A stretch of 39,763 bases of DNA from Amycolatopsis acidicola (GTDB lineage Bacteria; Actinomycetota; Actinomycetes; Mycobacteriales; Pseudonocardiaceae): assembly GCF_007713735.2 (NCBI RefSeq), contig NZ_VMNW02000082.1, positions 1 through 39,763 of the forward strand. The letters are read 5' to 3'. A model generated the notes under the pieces. The model did not search any database, had not been told where the DNA came from, and saw nothing but the letters and a program-made list of their open reading frames with translations. Below are positions 8,329-15,049 of this stretch, one piece after another. How positions within the stretch are numbered: the stretch's first letter is position 1; the number at the start of each line of letters is the position of its first letter. The translations under genes were made by a program, and so were the position numbers.

Positions 8329-9390
8329 TCAGCGCGCGAGCGCGAGTGGCAGGCTGCGCCGGACCGCCCTTTCGTGCAAGCCGTACAGCGGCACCACGCG
8401 AAGCGGCAGCTCACGCGAGCGCGGCCGCCTGCGGTTCTTGACCACACGGATGGTCAGTTCCTGGCGCAGCCGCCCGAGGGAGTTGCGGCGCAGCGAGTAC
8501 GACGTGACCGTGAACGCCGACCCGCGCGCGTACGTGCCGAGTACCGCTGCCGGGTCCTTCTCGCCGACCGGGACGAACCCGGCCTGGACGCTGCCTTCGG
8601 TGGCCCACGAGCGCCACCCGTCCAGGACCGAGCCGGGCCGGTCCTCATGCACGCCAAGGGTTTTGCGGAGTTCCGCGGCCAGCTCCCCGGCCTCCAGCAC
8701 CGTGCCCGAGTAGCCGAGGTCGACGAGCGAGCCCAGTACCCCCAACGCCGCGCGAGCTGTGGCGCGAAGTTCGCCCAGCTCGCCGTTTCCCCTTGCCACG
8801 GCGGCGATCGGGGCCTCCGCGGGGCGGTAGCGCACGGCCAGCAGATACTCGCGCGCGTCGCCGTCGGCGCGGACGAGCACCTGCGCTCCGGCGAGCGGGA
8901 TGTCGGCGTTGTCGCAGGCCTGGCGCAGCGTTTCGACGAGGATGGGAACGTCCGTGGAGCCCGCCGCGTCGAGCCGGATCACCGCCGACCAGCCGTCCCC
9001 GATGCCGACCACGCCGAACCTGTTGCCCGCCCGGTCGTGGTGCTGGCGCAGCCGCAGATCGGGCGCCAGCGCGAGCAGCGGGTCCCGGACCTCCCGGCGG
9101 TCGTCGTGTTGCAGGAGGCGGAAAGAAACCCAGACCAGCGACCAGTTCGCCAGATGCCGTCCGGCGAACCGGACCGAAGTCGCGAGGAAGACCAGGCACG
9201 CCAACGCGATCACCGTGGTGTGCAACGCCGCGCTGTGCCAGCTGAGCGCGATGGCGATCGCGGCGGCTTCCCACGCCACGACCTGGCCGCCGCGGATGGG
9301 CAGCAGCGCCGAGGGCAGGCGGCCTGTCCAGCGGTGGCGCGGGTTTCCGGCTCCCGTGACCGCGGGGAGCCGGGCATCGGCTGTGGTCAA
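8329..9390 (-). CDS. EccE-like type VII secretion protein
   Basis: About 353 residues from TTG 9390, which sits 8 nt after AGAAGG; GTG 9399 is an alternative but has no spacing to that site. Two hydrophobic helices span roughly residues 36-72. A soluble domain follows with HHDRAGNRFGVVGIGDGWSAV near residues 117-136, the hallmark of the EccE domain (PF11203). EccE is the peripheral membrane-core subunit of ESX/type VII secretion. No eccB, eccC, eccD, mycP or esx gene is in the window, so this copy is solitary and its partners must be elsewhere or absent. The assignment rests on recognised motifs. Confidence 0.7.
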   Translation of the reverse strand: MTTADARLPAVTGAGNPRHRWTGRLPSALLPIRGGQVVAWEAAAIAIALSWHSAALHTTVIALACLVFLATSVRFAGRHLANWSLVWVSFRLLQHDDRREVRDPLLALAPDLRLRQHHDRAGNRFGVVGIGDGWSAVIRLDAAGSTDVPILVETLRQACDNADIPLAGAQVLVRADGDAREYLLAVRYRPAEAPIAAVARGNGELGELRATARAALGVLGSLVDLGYSGTVLEAGELAAELRKTLGVHEDRPGSVLDGWRSWATEGSVQAGFVPVGEKDPAAVLGTYARGSAFTVTSYSLRRNSLGRLRQELTIRVVKNRRRPRSRELPLRVVPLYGLHERAVRRSLPLALAR

Positions 9391-9523
9391 GATCGACACC
9401 CTTCTGGTTCGCCGGTCCAGGATAAACGGCGGGAGGCCATTTTCTGCCGGTAAAAATAGCCACAGCGCACCGGGTTGCGTGATAATGGCGTGAACCGTTT
9501 CCCGTGGCCCGCAGGAGGTCAGC
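9391..9523. promoter_or_regulatory. divergent promoter region, EccE-like gene and response regulator
   Basis: This 133-bp gap is AT-rich for the window. GATAAT at 9481-9486, preceded by T, resembles a -10 for the response regulator. An ATTTT ... AAAAT inverted pair lies near 9440-9457. No -35 is clear. Confidence 0.4.
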
Positions 9524-10144
9524 ATGTCCGACCGGCCGCGGATCCGGGTGGGCGTGATCGAGGACCATCCGCTGTACCGGTCGGCCGTCGCCCGCGTGCT
9601 CAGCGAGGCGGCGGACATCGAACTGGGCGCCGTGGCGGATTCGGTGGGCAGCTACGCGGCGTTCCACGAACCGGCGGACGGGGTCGTGGTGCTGGACCTG
9701 AAACTGCGCGGGGTCACCGATGCGGCGGCGGTGCAGAAGGTGGTCGCGCTCGGGCAGCGGGTGCTGATCGTGTCCGCGCACGCCGGGCAGGATGAGGTGC
9801 TGCGCGCGATTTCCGCCGGGGCGCGCGGATATCTGTCCAAGGACGCCGATGGTGCCGACATCCTGCGTGCGGTCCGGGAGATCGCCGCGGGCGGCACTTA
9901 CGTCTCGCCGACGCTGGCGTCGTTCCTGCTCAACGCGCAGCGCGGGGTGAAGAACGTGCTGTCGGACCGCGAGCGTCAGGTGCTCTCGCTGGTCGCCGCC
10001 GGTGAGCGGGACGCCGACATCGCCGAGGCGATGTCGATCAGCGTCCGCACCGTGCGCTCGTACCTGGAGCGCATCCGGGACAAGACGGGCCGCCGTCGCC
10101 GCCCCGAACTGACCCGGCTGGCAATCGAAGAGGGCATTTCCTAA
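9524..10144 (+). CDS. NarL/LuxR-family response regulator
   Basis: A 206-residue DNA-binding response regulator. The receiver domain (residues 6-120) carries the acidic pair E13-D14, phospho-acceptor D58 (VVLDLK) and K106 (LSKDADG). A LuxR-type helix-turn-helix follows at about 140-200 (LSDRERQVLSLVAAGERDADIAEAMSI, then VRTVRSYLERI). The ATG at 9524 has the ribosome site GCAGGAGG. The presumed partner is the histidine kinase at 5957; two opposite-strand genes lie between them, which makes those genes candidate targets. The stop overlaps the end of the hicB-like gene by 4 bp. Confidence 0.9.
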   Translation: MSDRPRIRVGVIEDHPLYRSAVARVLSEAADIELGAVADSVGSYAAFHEPADGVVVLDLKLRGVTDAAAVQKVVALGQRVLIVSAHAGQDEVLRAISAGARGYLSKDADGADILRAVREIAAGGTYVSPTLASFLLNAQRGVKNVLSDRERQVLSLVAAGERDADIAEAMSISVRTVRSYLERIRDKTGRRRRPELTRLAIEEGIS

Positions 10145-10530
10145 GGGGTCGAAGATCGGCCGATCAACTGGCTGACCCGTTGCGGCGTAAGGCCCAGCAC
10201 CACCGCGATCTCGCGACCGGACAACCCTGACCGGCCCAGCAGCCTGGCGACCTCGCGCTGTTTCGCGGCCGCTTCGCGTTGCCTGCGTTCGGCTTCTCTG
10301 ACCTGAGCGCGAGCGGACTTGACCTGTTCGGTCAGCGCGCTGTCGAGCTGGGGCACGAGGTCCACGTCGAATGCCTGGTCATCGTCGAGATCGAGGGCGA
10401 AGGCGATGTACTCCCTGGCGGCGGCCTCAGCCTTGGACAGCGAAGCCACCTGGGTCACTCCGACGTTCTCGATGTGAAGCTCCCAGCCGCGTGCCCAGCG
10501 CTTGGCCGCGACAAGGTACGTGTCAGTCAC
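10141..10530 (-). CDS. HicB-like antitoxin with C-terminal helix-turn-helix
   Basis: About 129 residues. The N-terminal part (residues 1-45, WARGWELHIENVGVTQVASLSKAEA) resembles the partially degraded RNase H fold of HicB antitoxins. A charged Arg/Glu-rich helix follows near 60-95, and the end (LSGREIAVVLGLTPQRVSQLI) is a helix-turn-helix fit for autoregulation. GTG 10530 was chosen because GGGAGGG lies 9 nt upstream and it overlaps the hicA stop (GTGA); ATG 10539 is the alternative. Encoded directly after the HicA-like toxin and presumably neutralises it. Confidence 0.72.
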   Translation of the reverse strand: MTDTYLVAAKRWARGWELHIENVGVTQVASLSKAEAAAREYIAFALDLDDDQAFDVDLVPQLDSALTEQVKSARAQVREAERRQREAAAKQREVARLLGRSGLSGREIAVVLGLTPQRVSQLIGRSSTP

Positions 10531-10736
10531 TGCAGCCATCCCTCCCGCAGGCAGCCGAGTTTCTTGATGGTGTCCCGGACAACGCCGGGAGAGATGACCC
10601 TGTGGTTGGGGACGATCGCCCGATGTTTCCCGCAGGGGCACACCCATTTCTCGTGGCTCCCGCGAGTTCCGCCGTGGGTACAACCCATCTCGAGAAGCGC
10701 ACGCCGTACCTCCCGATATTTCATCTGCCTTACCAC
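10527..10736 (-). CDS. hicA: HicA-like mRNA interferase toxin
   Basis: A 65-69 residue protein of the HicA/YcfA double-stranded RNA-binding-like fold. The core GSHEKW contains the catalytic histidine (H28 from the first start), followed by CPCGKH, a VPNHRVISPGVVRDTIKKLG segment and a short end. HicA toxins cleave mRNA independently of ribosomes. Either GTG 10736 (TAGATT 7 nt upstream) or ATG 10724 may be the start; the latter gives the family's usual MKYREV. The toxin gene comes first and the antitoxin overlaps its end, the usual hicAB order. Confidence 0.82.
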   Translation of the reverse strand: MVRQMKYREVRRALLEMGCTHGGTRGSHEKWVCPCGKHRAIVPNHRVISPGVVRDTIKKLGCLREGWLQ

Positions 10737-10784
10737 GGAGGGTAATCTAGCCCCCCTTGATGCACAAGGTCCAGGGGGTCTAGA
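10730..10784. promoter_or_regulatory. hicAB promoter/operator region with inverted repeats
   Basis: TTACC (10730-10734) and GGTAA (10741-10745) form a small inverted repeat over the hicA start, beside AATCTA (TAGATT on the minus strand). A larger imperfect hairpin joins TCTAGCCCCCCTTG (10746-10759) to CAAGG ... GGGGGTCTAGA (10765-10784). The first may be an autoregulatory HicB site and the second a terminator for the upstream TetR gene; both are inference. Confidence 0.4.
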
Positions 10785-10820
10785 TACCGCTGTCTTCGCA
10801 GGTGGAACCCTCTCGTTCGG

Positions 10821-11360
10821 TCAGTGCTCCGGCACCAGCACATCGAGCGCCGTGGTGAGGCGGCGGTTGCGTTCGGCGGCCGGGAGGCGACGGCCGAGCA
10901 GTCCTTCGACGAACACGACGATCGTCTCGACGACGCCGTCGAGTTGGTCGGCCGCCACATGCGGGGCGAGCAGGTCGGTGAGCCGTCGGCAGAGGCTCTG
11001 GTCGAACGCCCGCAGCAGGTCGGCCGCTGCCTGCTCCGTGGGCGCGCGCTCGAGCAGGGCCGCGTAGACGTCGTAGATCGCGGCGAAACGGTCGACGCCC
11101 CAGCGGATACGGCTGGCCACGCCACCCCGGGCGGGTGGGCCGGAGAAGGCGTCGGCGAACAACCGGGCGCACGCGGCGGTGAACAACTCGTCCCGCGAGG
11201 GGAAGTACCAGTACACCGCGGCGCGCGACAGGCCGAGGTCGCGCGCGATGCGGTTGACGGACAGCTCCTCGTGCCCGCCGTTGCGGAGCAGGCCGACTGC
11301 GTAGTCGAGGATCTGCTCCACCTTTTCGTCGCGGTCGAGTTCGGTTCGTTTGCGGGGCAC
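10821..11360 (-). CDS. TetR-family regulator, divergent from an SDR
   Basis: A 179-residue regulator. The N-terminal helix-turn-helix spans about residues 12-58 (ILDYAVGLLRNGGHEELSV, IARDLGLSRAAVYWYFPSRDEL). The C-terminal half is the variable ligand and dimer domain. It starts at GTG 11360, 45 bp from the divergent SDR, with two tandem GACA-N3-TGTC palindromes between. It most likely represses the SDR and itself. The ligand is unknown. Confidence 0.88.
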   Translation of the reverse strand: MPRKRTELDRDEKVEQILDYAVGLLRNGGHEELSVNRIARDLGLSRAAVYWYFPSRDELFTAACARLFADAFSGPPARGGVASRIRWGVDRFAAIYDVYAALLERAPTEQAAADLLRAFDQSLCRRLTDLLAPHVAADQLDGVVETIVVFVEGLLGRRLPAAERNRRLTTALDVLVPEH

Positions 11361-11369
11361 CCCATCATC

Positions 11370-11409
11370 TTGACACGCTGTCTAGACCGCCATATGTTGA
11401 CAGGGTGTC
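11370..11409. promoter_or_regulatory. SDR promoter with two tandem TetR operators
   Basis: Two near-identical elements read TTGACA-N3-TGTCTA, at 11370-11381 and 11397-11408, with palindromic cores GACA-CGC-TGTC and GACA-GGG-TGTC centred 27 bp apart. The first TTGACA doubles as a -35, 17 bp before TATGTT (11393-11398), which lies 6 nt before the SDR's GTG. One operator therefore covers the -35 and the other the predicted transcription and translation start. Confidence 0.68.
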
Positions 11410-12196
11410 TAGATGGCGGCGAGCCCTGGTGACCGGGGCGTCGAAGGGGATCGGCGAGGCGATCGCCCGCCGGCTGGCGGCCCAGGGCGTCGATCTGGTG
11501 ATCGTCGCGCGCGACCGGGAACGGTTGGACAAGCTCGCCGCCGAATGTGCCGGCGTCAGCGTGGAAGTCCTCGACGCGGACCTCGCCGATCCGCGGGGGC
11601 TGGCCAAGGTCGAGGCCCGCCTCGCCGCAACGCCGCCGGTGGACCTGCTGGTCAACAACGCCGGCTACGCCCGCACCGGCGCGTTCAAGGCGTTGCCGGT
11701 GGACAACGAGGCCTCGATCGTCGCCTTGAACGTGACCGCGTTGCTCCGGCTGACCCACGCCGCTGTCGGCGCGATGACCGGCAACGGCGGCGGCGCGGTG
11801 GTGAACATTTCCTCGATGGCCGGGTTGCAGCCGTACCCGCGGATGGCGACCTACGCGGCGACCAAGGCCTTCGTGAACAGCTTCACCGAGGCCGTGCACG
11901 AGGAAGCCCATGGCAGTGGCGTCACCGCGACAACCGTGCTGGCGGGGTTCGTGCGCACCGACCTGTCCGCGGGAATGCCCGAACTACGGCGAATCCCGCC
12001 GTGGCTGTGGATCACCCCGGACGCGGTGGCGTCCGCGGCGCTGGCAGGAGCGGGGCGCGGCAAACCCGTGGTGGTACCCAGCTTGCGGTTCCGCATGCTG
12101 GCCAAGGCGCTGGCGCTCCTCCCACGCCGGACGAAACGGCGCGCGGTCGGACGGGCCGCGCGACGGGCGGCCCGGTTGCTGGACGGAGCGGCCTGA
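11405..12196 (+). CDS. short-chain dehydrogenase/reductase
   Basis: A 263-residue classical SDR with the NAD(P) motif TGASKGIG at residues 10-17, NNAG near 84-87, the catalytic Ser near 136 and YAATK at 150-154. The basic C-terminal end is common among SDRs annotated as ketoacyl or long-chain acyl reductases. The substrate is unknown. The GTG start lies at the predicted transcription start, so the message should be leaderless. It is probably induced when the divergent TetR releases its tandem operators. Confidence 0.9.
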   Translation: MSRWRRALVTGASKGIGEAIARRLAAQGVDLVIVARDRERLDKLAAECAGVSVEVLDADLADPRGLAKVEARLAATPPVDLLVNNAGYARTGAFKALPVDNEASIVALNVTALLRLTHAAVGAMTGNGGGAVVNISSMAGLQPYPRMATYAATKAFVNSFTEAVHEEAHGSGVTATTVLAGFVRTDLSAGMPELRRIPPWLWITPDAVASAALAGAGRGKPVVVPSLRFRMLAKALALLPRRTKRRAVGRAARRAARLLDGAA

Positions 12197-12488
12197 CGCG
12201 CCTGGGGATCGCGTTGCCGAACAGTGCGGCCGGACGCCATTCCCCGCTGGGCGATCGCGGCGGAGGAAGCCGGTTTCGCCACCGTGGGCACGGTGGGCCG
12301 CATCGCTTTCCCCGGGGTGATGGACACCGTCGCGCTGGCCGCGGCCGCCGCCGTCACGAGCCGCTTCGAGTTGCTCTCCCACGTGCTGCTGGCTCCGGTG
12401 TGGCCACCCGTGCTGCTGGCCAAGGAAGCCGCGGGCGCCAGTTTCGACCTGGCCCGCGCCGCCACGCAAACCGCTTTTGAAGCGCCTC
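12193..12488 (+). pseudogene. N-terminal remnant of an LLM-class flavin-dependent oxidoreductase
   Basis: The first frame reads TRLGIALPNS from a CTG that overlaps the SDR stop, where an intact gene would be expected to have GTG or ATG. The reading then shifts by +1 into RPDAIPRWAIAAEEAGFATVGTVGRIAFPGVMD and continues to PVWPPVLLAKEAAG, the usual start of F420/FMN luciferase-like monooxygenases. About 95 of the roughly 280-300 family residues remain; the sequence then becomes unrelated and meets the end of the opposite-strand membrane gene. It is best read as a start-codon mutation, a frameshift and a large 3' deletion. Confidence 0.7.
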
Positions 12489-13151
12489 CTAAGCGGCCGG
12501 AACCGGCGCGCCGCCGCCCATGCGCACCGCGATGCCCTCGCCACGCAGCGTTTTCCTGAACCACAGCAGGGAAATCACGATGGCCGCCCCGATCACGCTC
12601 CACGAGCCCGCGGTCGACACCATCAGGAAGTTGCCGACGCTCGCCTTCGCGAGGATCCACAGCGTGGTCACGCCGTTGGTCAGGAACACCAGCGCCCACA
12701 ACAACGACAGCCGCCGGAACACGTGCTGCACCCGCGGATGTTCGGAGAACGCCGCCGGGAACGCGCAGAAGTCGTCGGCGAGCTTCGCGATGAACGGGCG
12801 GCCGAACGGCAGCGAACCGACCATCACGAACGCGATCAGAAAATTTTGCAGCGTCGGCTGCAGGAAGTAGAGGAAAACACTCCCCGTCATCAGGCCGAGC
12901 ACGGTGCGTGCCACGAGGAGCGCCGTGGTGAGCAACAGCACGGCCGGGATCGGCTGGCGCAGCACGGCCCGGCGGCCCAGCGCGAGCAGCGACCACGACA
13001 GCGCGGCGATCAGCCCGCCGTCGAAGCTGACCAGCGTCAACAGCAGGTAGAACAAGCCGAGCGGCACGACGGTCGACTCGAGCAGGTGCTTCGCGCCCTG
13101 GCGCAGCAGGGACCCGAAGGCGGGCAGGTGGATCGTCAGGTGCGGCGGCAT
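12489..13151 (-). CDS. VC0807-like integral membrane protein
   Basis: A 220-residue protein with five or six hydrophobic helices (for example LLESTVVPLGLFYLLLTLV, ALSWSLLALGRRAVL, PAVLLLTTALLVARTVLGL, and two near the C-terminus). The pattern resembles the VC0807/DUF3159-like group, distantly related to septation protein A; the function is not known. ATG 13151 was chosen because upstream codons are low complexity, though the frame is open. It is divergent from the DMT transporter and ends against the decayed LLM oxidoreductase. Confidence 0.68.
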   Translation of the reverse strand: MPPHLTIHLPAFGSLLRQGAKHLLESTVVPLGLFYLLLTLVSFDGGLIAALSWSLLALGRRAVLRQPIPAVLLLTTALLVARTVLGLMTGSVFLYFLQPTLQNFLIAFVMVGSLPFGRPFIAKLADDFCAFPAAFSEHPRVQHVFRRLSLLWALVFLTNGVTTLWILAKASVGNFLMVSTAGSWSVIGAAIVISLLWFRKTLRGEGIAVRMGGGAPVPAA

Positions 13152-13223
13152 CGAACTCGCTGTCTTCTCGCGTGCCGGGGGGAGCACGGTGCGGGGCGGC
13201 GGGCTTGAGTCGACAAATGTACT

Positions 13224-13251
13224 AGCCGACCCTGTGAGGTCAGGGTCGGCT
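13224..13251. promoter_or_regulatory. 11-bp perfect inverted repeat in a divergent intergenic region
   Basis: AGCCGACCCTG (13224-13234) pairs exactly with CAGGGTCGGCT (13241-13251) around a 6-nt loop. It lies between the VC0807-like and DMT genes, with a second palindrome, GGAAATTTCC, at 13267-13276. It could be a regulator site or an RNA hairpin in the DMT leader. Confidence 0.5.
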
Positions 13252-13332
13252 CCCAGTATCACTCCGGGAAATTTCCGGATCCGGGGAAGAGGTCCGCGGT
13301 GCTGTGATGTTCCTGTAAAGGGAGGTGCTGCG

Positions 13333-14259
13333 ATGGCCGGGGAATGGACGAGTCTGGCGATAGCGGTCCCGGCCGCCGTCGTCGGCGCCGCGTTGATGGG
13401 GCTGGCTTCGGCCGCGCAGGCCAAGGCGACAAAGCAGGTGCCGCAAGGGAAAACGCTGCATCCGGGGCTGCTCGTGGATCTCGCGCACCGGCCGCTGTGG
13501 CTGGTCGGCATCGGCGCGACGATCGCGGGGTTGTTGCTGCAGGTCCTTGCGCTGGGCTTCGGTCCGCTGATGCTGGTGCAGCCGCTGCTGGTGACGGCGT
13601 TGCCGTTCGCGGGCATGTTCGCGGCGTGGCTGAGCCGCCGTCGCGCGGACCGCGTTGTCGTGCTGGGGACGTTGATCTGCGTGGCGGGACTGGCGGGGTT
13701 CCTGGCGCTCGCCCAGCCGACCGGCGGTTCGAACGACCTGGTCGGCGATGTCGGCCCACTGGCCGTGATCCTCGGACTGGTGGCGCTGGCGGGGCTCGGC
13801 CTGTCCACGGTGCTGCGGGGCGGCGGCCGCGTGCTCGGCTTGGCGCTGGCCACCGGCGTTTTCTACGGCGTGACAGCGGCGCTGATGAAAGTGGTCGCGG
13901 GTCAGCTACGCGAAGGCGCGGGGGTGCCGTTCACGCACTGGGCGCTGTACGTGGTGTGCGTCGTGGGGCCGATCGGATTCCTGTTGTCGCAGAACACTTT
14001 CCAGCAGGGCCGGATGATCTCGCCCGCGCTGGCGGTGATCACCACGATCGACCCGCTGATCGGCGTCGCCATCGGCATCGGGTGGATGGGGGAGTCCGCC
14101 TCGACCGGCACGGCGGTGCTGGCCGGGGAAATCGCCGCGGCGGCCGTGATCGTGGCGGGGATCGCTGTCCTCGCCCACCGCAGCAGCCACCTCGTGGCGC
14201 CGGCTAGCCCAGCCGCCGGTTCGCCAGAGCCCCGGTCGCCGCACGTGCTTTCCGGGTGA
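13333..14259 (+). CDS. DMT/EamA-like membrane transporter
   Basis: A 308-residue protein with nine or ten hydrophobic segments and two related halves, as in the drug/metabolite transporter superfamily (NIPA/EamA-like group). Segments such as PLWLVGIGATIAGLLLQVLALGFGP and LMLVQPLLVTALPF resemble the membrane protein at 28146, so the two look like paralogues. The substrate is unknown. ATG 13333 has the ribosome site AAAGGGAGG. The C-terminal Ser/Pro/Ala tail overlaps the end of the nitrilase gene by 56 bp on the opposite strand. Confidence 0.8.
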   Translation: MAGEWTSLAIAVPAAVVGAALMGLASAAQAKATKQVPQGKTLHPGLLVDLAHRPLWLVGIGATIAGLLLQVLALGFGPLMLVQPLLVTALPFAGMFAAWLSRRRADRVVVLGTLICVAGLAGFLALAQPTGGSNDLVGDVGPLAVILGLVALAGLGLSTVLRGGGRVLGLALATGVFYGVTAALMKVVAGQLREGAGVPFTHWALYVVCVVGPIGFLLSQNTFQQGRMISPALAVITTIDPLIGVAIGIGWMGESASTGTAVLAGEIAAAAVIVAGIAVLAHRSSHLVAPASPAAGSPEPRSPHVLSG

Positions 14260-15001
14260 CCTCCGGGTCCACGTCCACCACCAGCAGTTCCGGGCCGGGG
14301 CCCGCGGCGGCGTGCACGTGGCCGAAGCCGTCGGCCACCGTCGAGTAGCCGATGCCCGTGGGGGCCTTGGGGTTCACCTCGACCCCGGCCGCGGCGGGGT
14401 CGGCCTGGCCGCAGCCGAGCACCCAGCAGCCGGAGTCCAGCGCGCGGGCGCGCACCAGCACCTCCCACTGCTCGCGCTTGCCCTCTCCGGCGCCCCACGA
14501 CGTCGGCACCACCACGGCCGTCGCGTCCTGGTCGCCGAGGCGGCGGAAGAGCTCGGGGAAACGGATGTCGTAGCAGGTGGCGAAACCGAGCGTCACGTCG
14601 TCGACGCTCGTGGTGACCACTTCGGTGCCCGCGGCGACGGTGTCGGACTCGCGGAAGCCGAACGCGTCGTAAAGGTGGATCTTGTCGTAGCCGAGGTGCC
14701 TGCCGAGCCCGGTGATCAGCAGCGTGTTGCGCACGCGGCCGTCGTCGGACGGGGTGAACATGCCCGCCACCACCAGCACCTCGTGCTCGTCGGCGATCGC
14801 GGCCACGGATTTCGCCCACGGCCCGTCGACCGGCTCGGCCAGCGGCTTGAGCGGCACCCCGAAGCGGACCATCGCGGCCTCCGGGAAGACCACCACCCGC
14901 GCGCCCTCGGCAGCGGCCCGCGCGACCCCGTCGCGGATCAGGCCGAGGTTCTCCGCCGGGTCGTCACTCGACGTGAGCTGGCACAGGCCGATCCGGAGCA
15001 C
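14204..15001 (-). CDS. nitrilase-superfamily carbon-nitrogen hydrolase
   Basis: A 265-residue amidase with the full catalytic triad: E41 (VVFPEAAM), K107 (GYDKIHLYD) and C143 (ATCYDIRFPE). The KIHLYDAFGFRESDT and CYDIRFPELFR segments place it near the Nit/omega-amidase branch that repairs deaminated glutathione, though other small amides are possible. GTG 15001 follows the strong ribosome site AGGGAGGT. It is divergent from hisD with a 48-bp gap, and its 3' end overlaps the DMT gene. Confidence 0.9.
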   Translation of the reverse strand: MLRIGLCQLTSSDDPAENLGLIRDGVARAAAEGARVVVFPEAAMVRFGVPLKPLAEPVDGPWAKSVAAIADEHEVLVVAGMFTPSDDGRVRNTLLITGLGRHLGYDKIHLYDAFGFRESDTVAAGTEVVTTSVDDVTLGFATCYDIRFPELFRRLGDQDATAVVVPTSWGAGEGKREQWEVLVRARALDSGCWVLGCGQADPAAAGVEVNPKAPTGIGYSTVADGFGHVHAAAGPGPELLVVDVDPEVTRKARAATGALANRRLG

Positions 15002-15037
15002 GGCTACCTCCCTGGTCGTGGCTGGCTTCCCCACTCG

Positions 15038-15049
15038 TACCCTAGACCT
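15038..15049 (+). promoter_or_regulatory. hisD -10 box, leaderless start
   Basis: TACCCT at 15038-15043, then exactly 6 nt to the hisD ATG, with no ribosome site between. Transcription probably begins at the ATG. No strong -35 is visible. Confidence 0.5.

Noticed and set aside
11361..11852. Reading the SDR from ATG 11413
   Set aside because: That ATG is in a different frame (Arg/Gly-rich translation); the GTG at 11405 gives the conserved SDR N-terminus.
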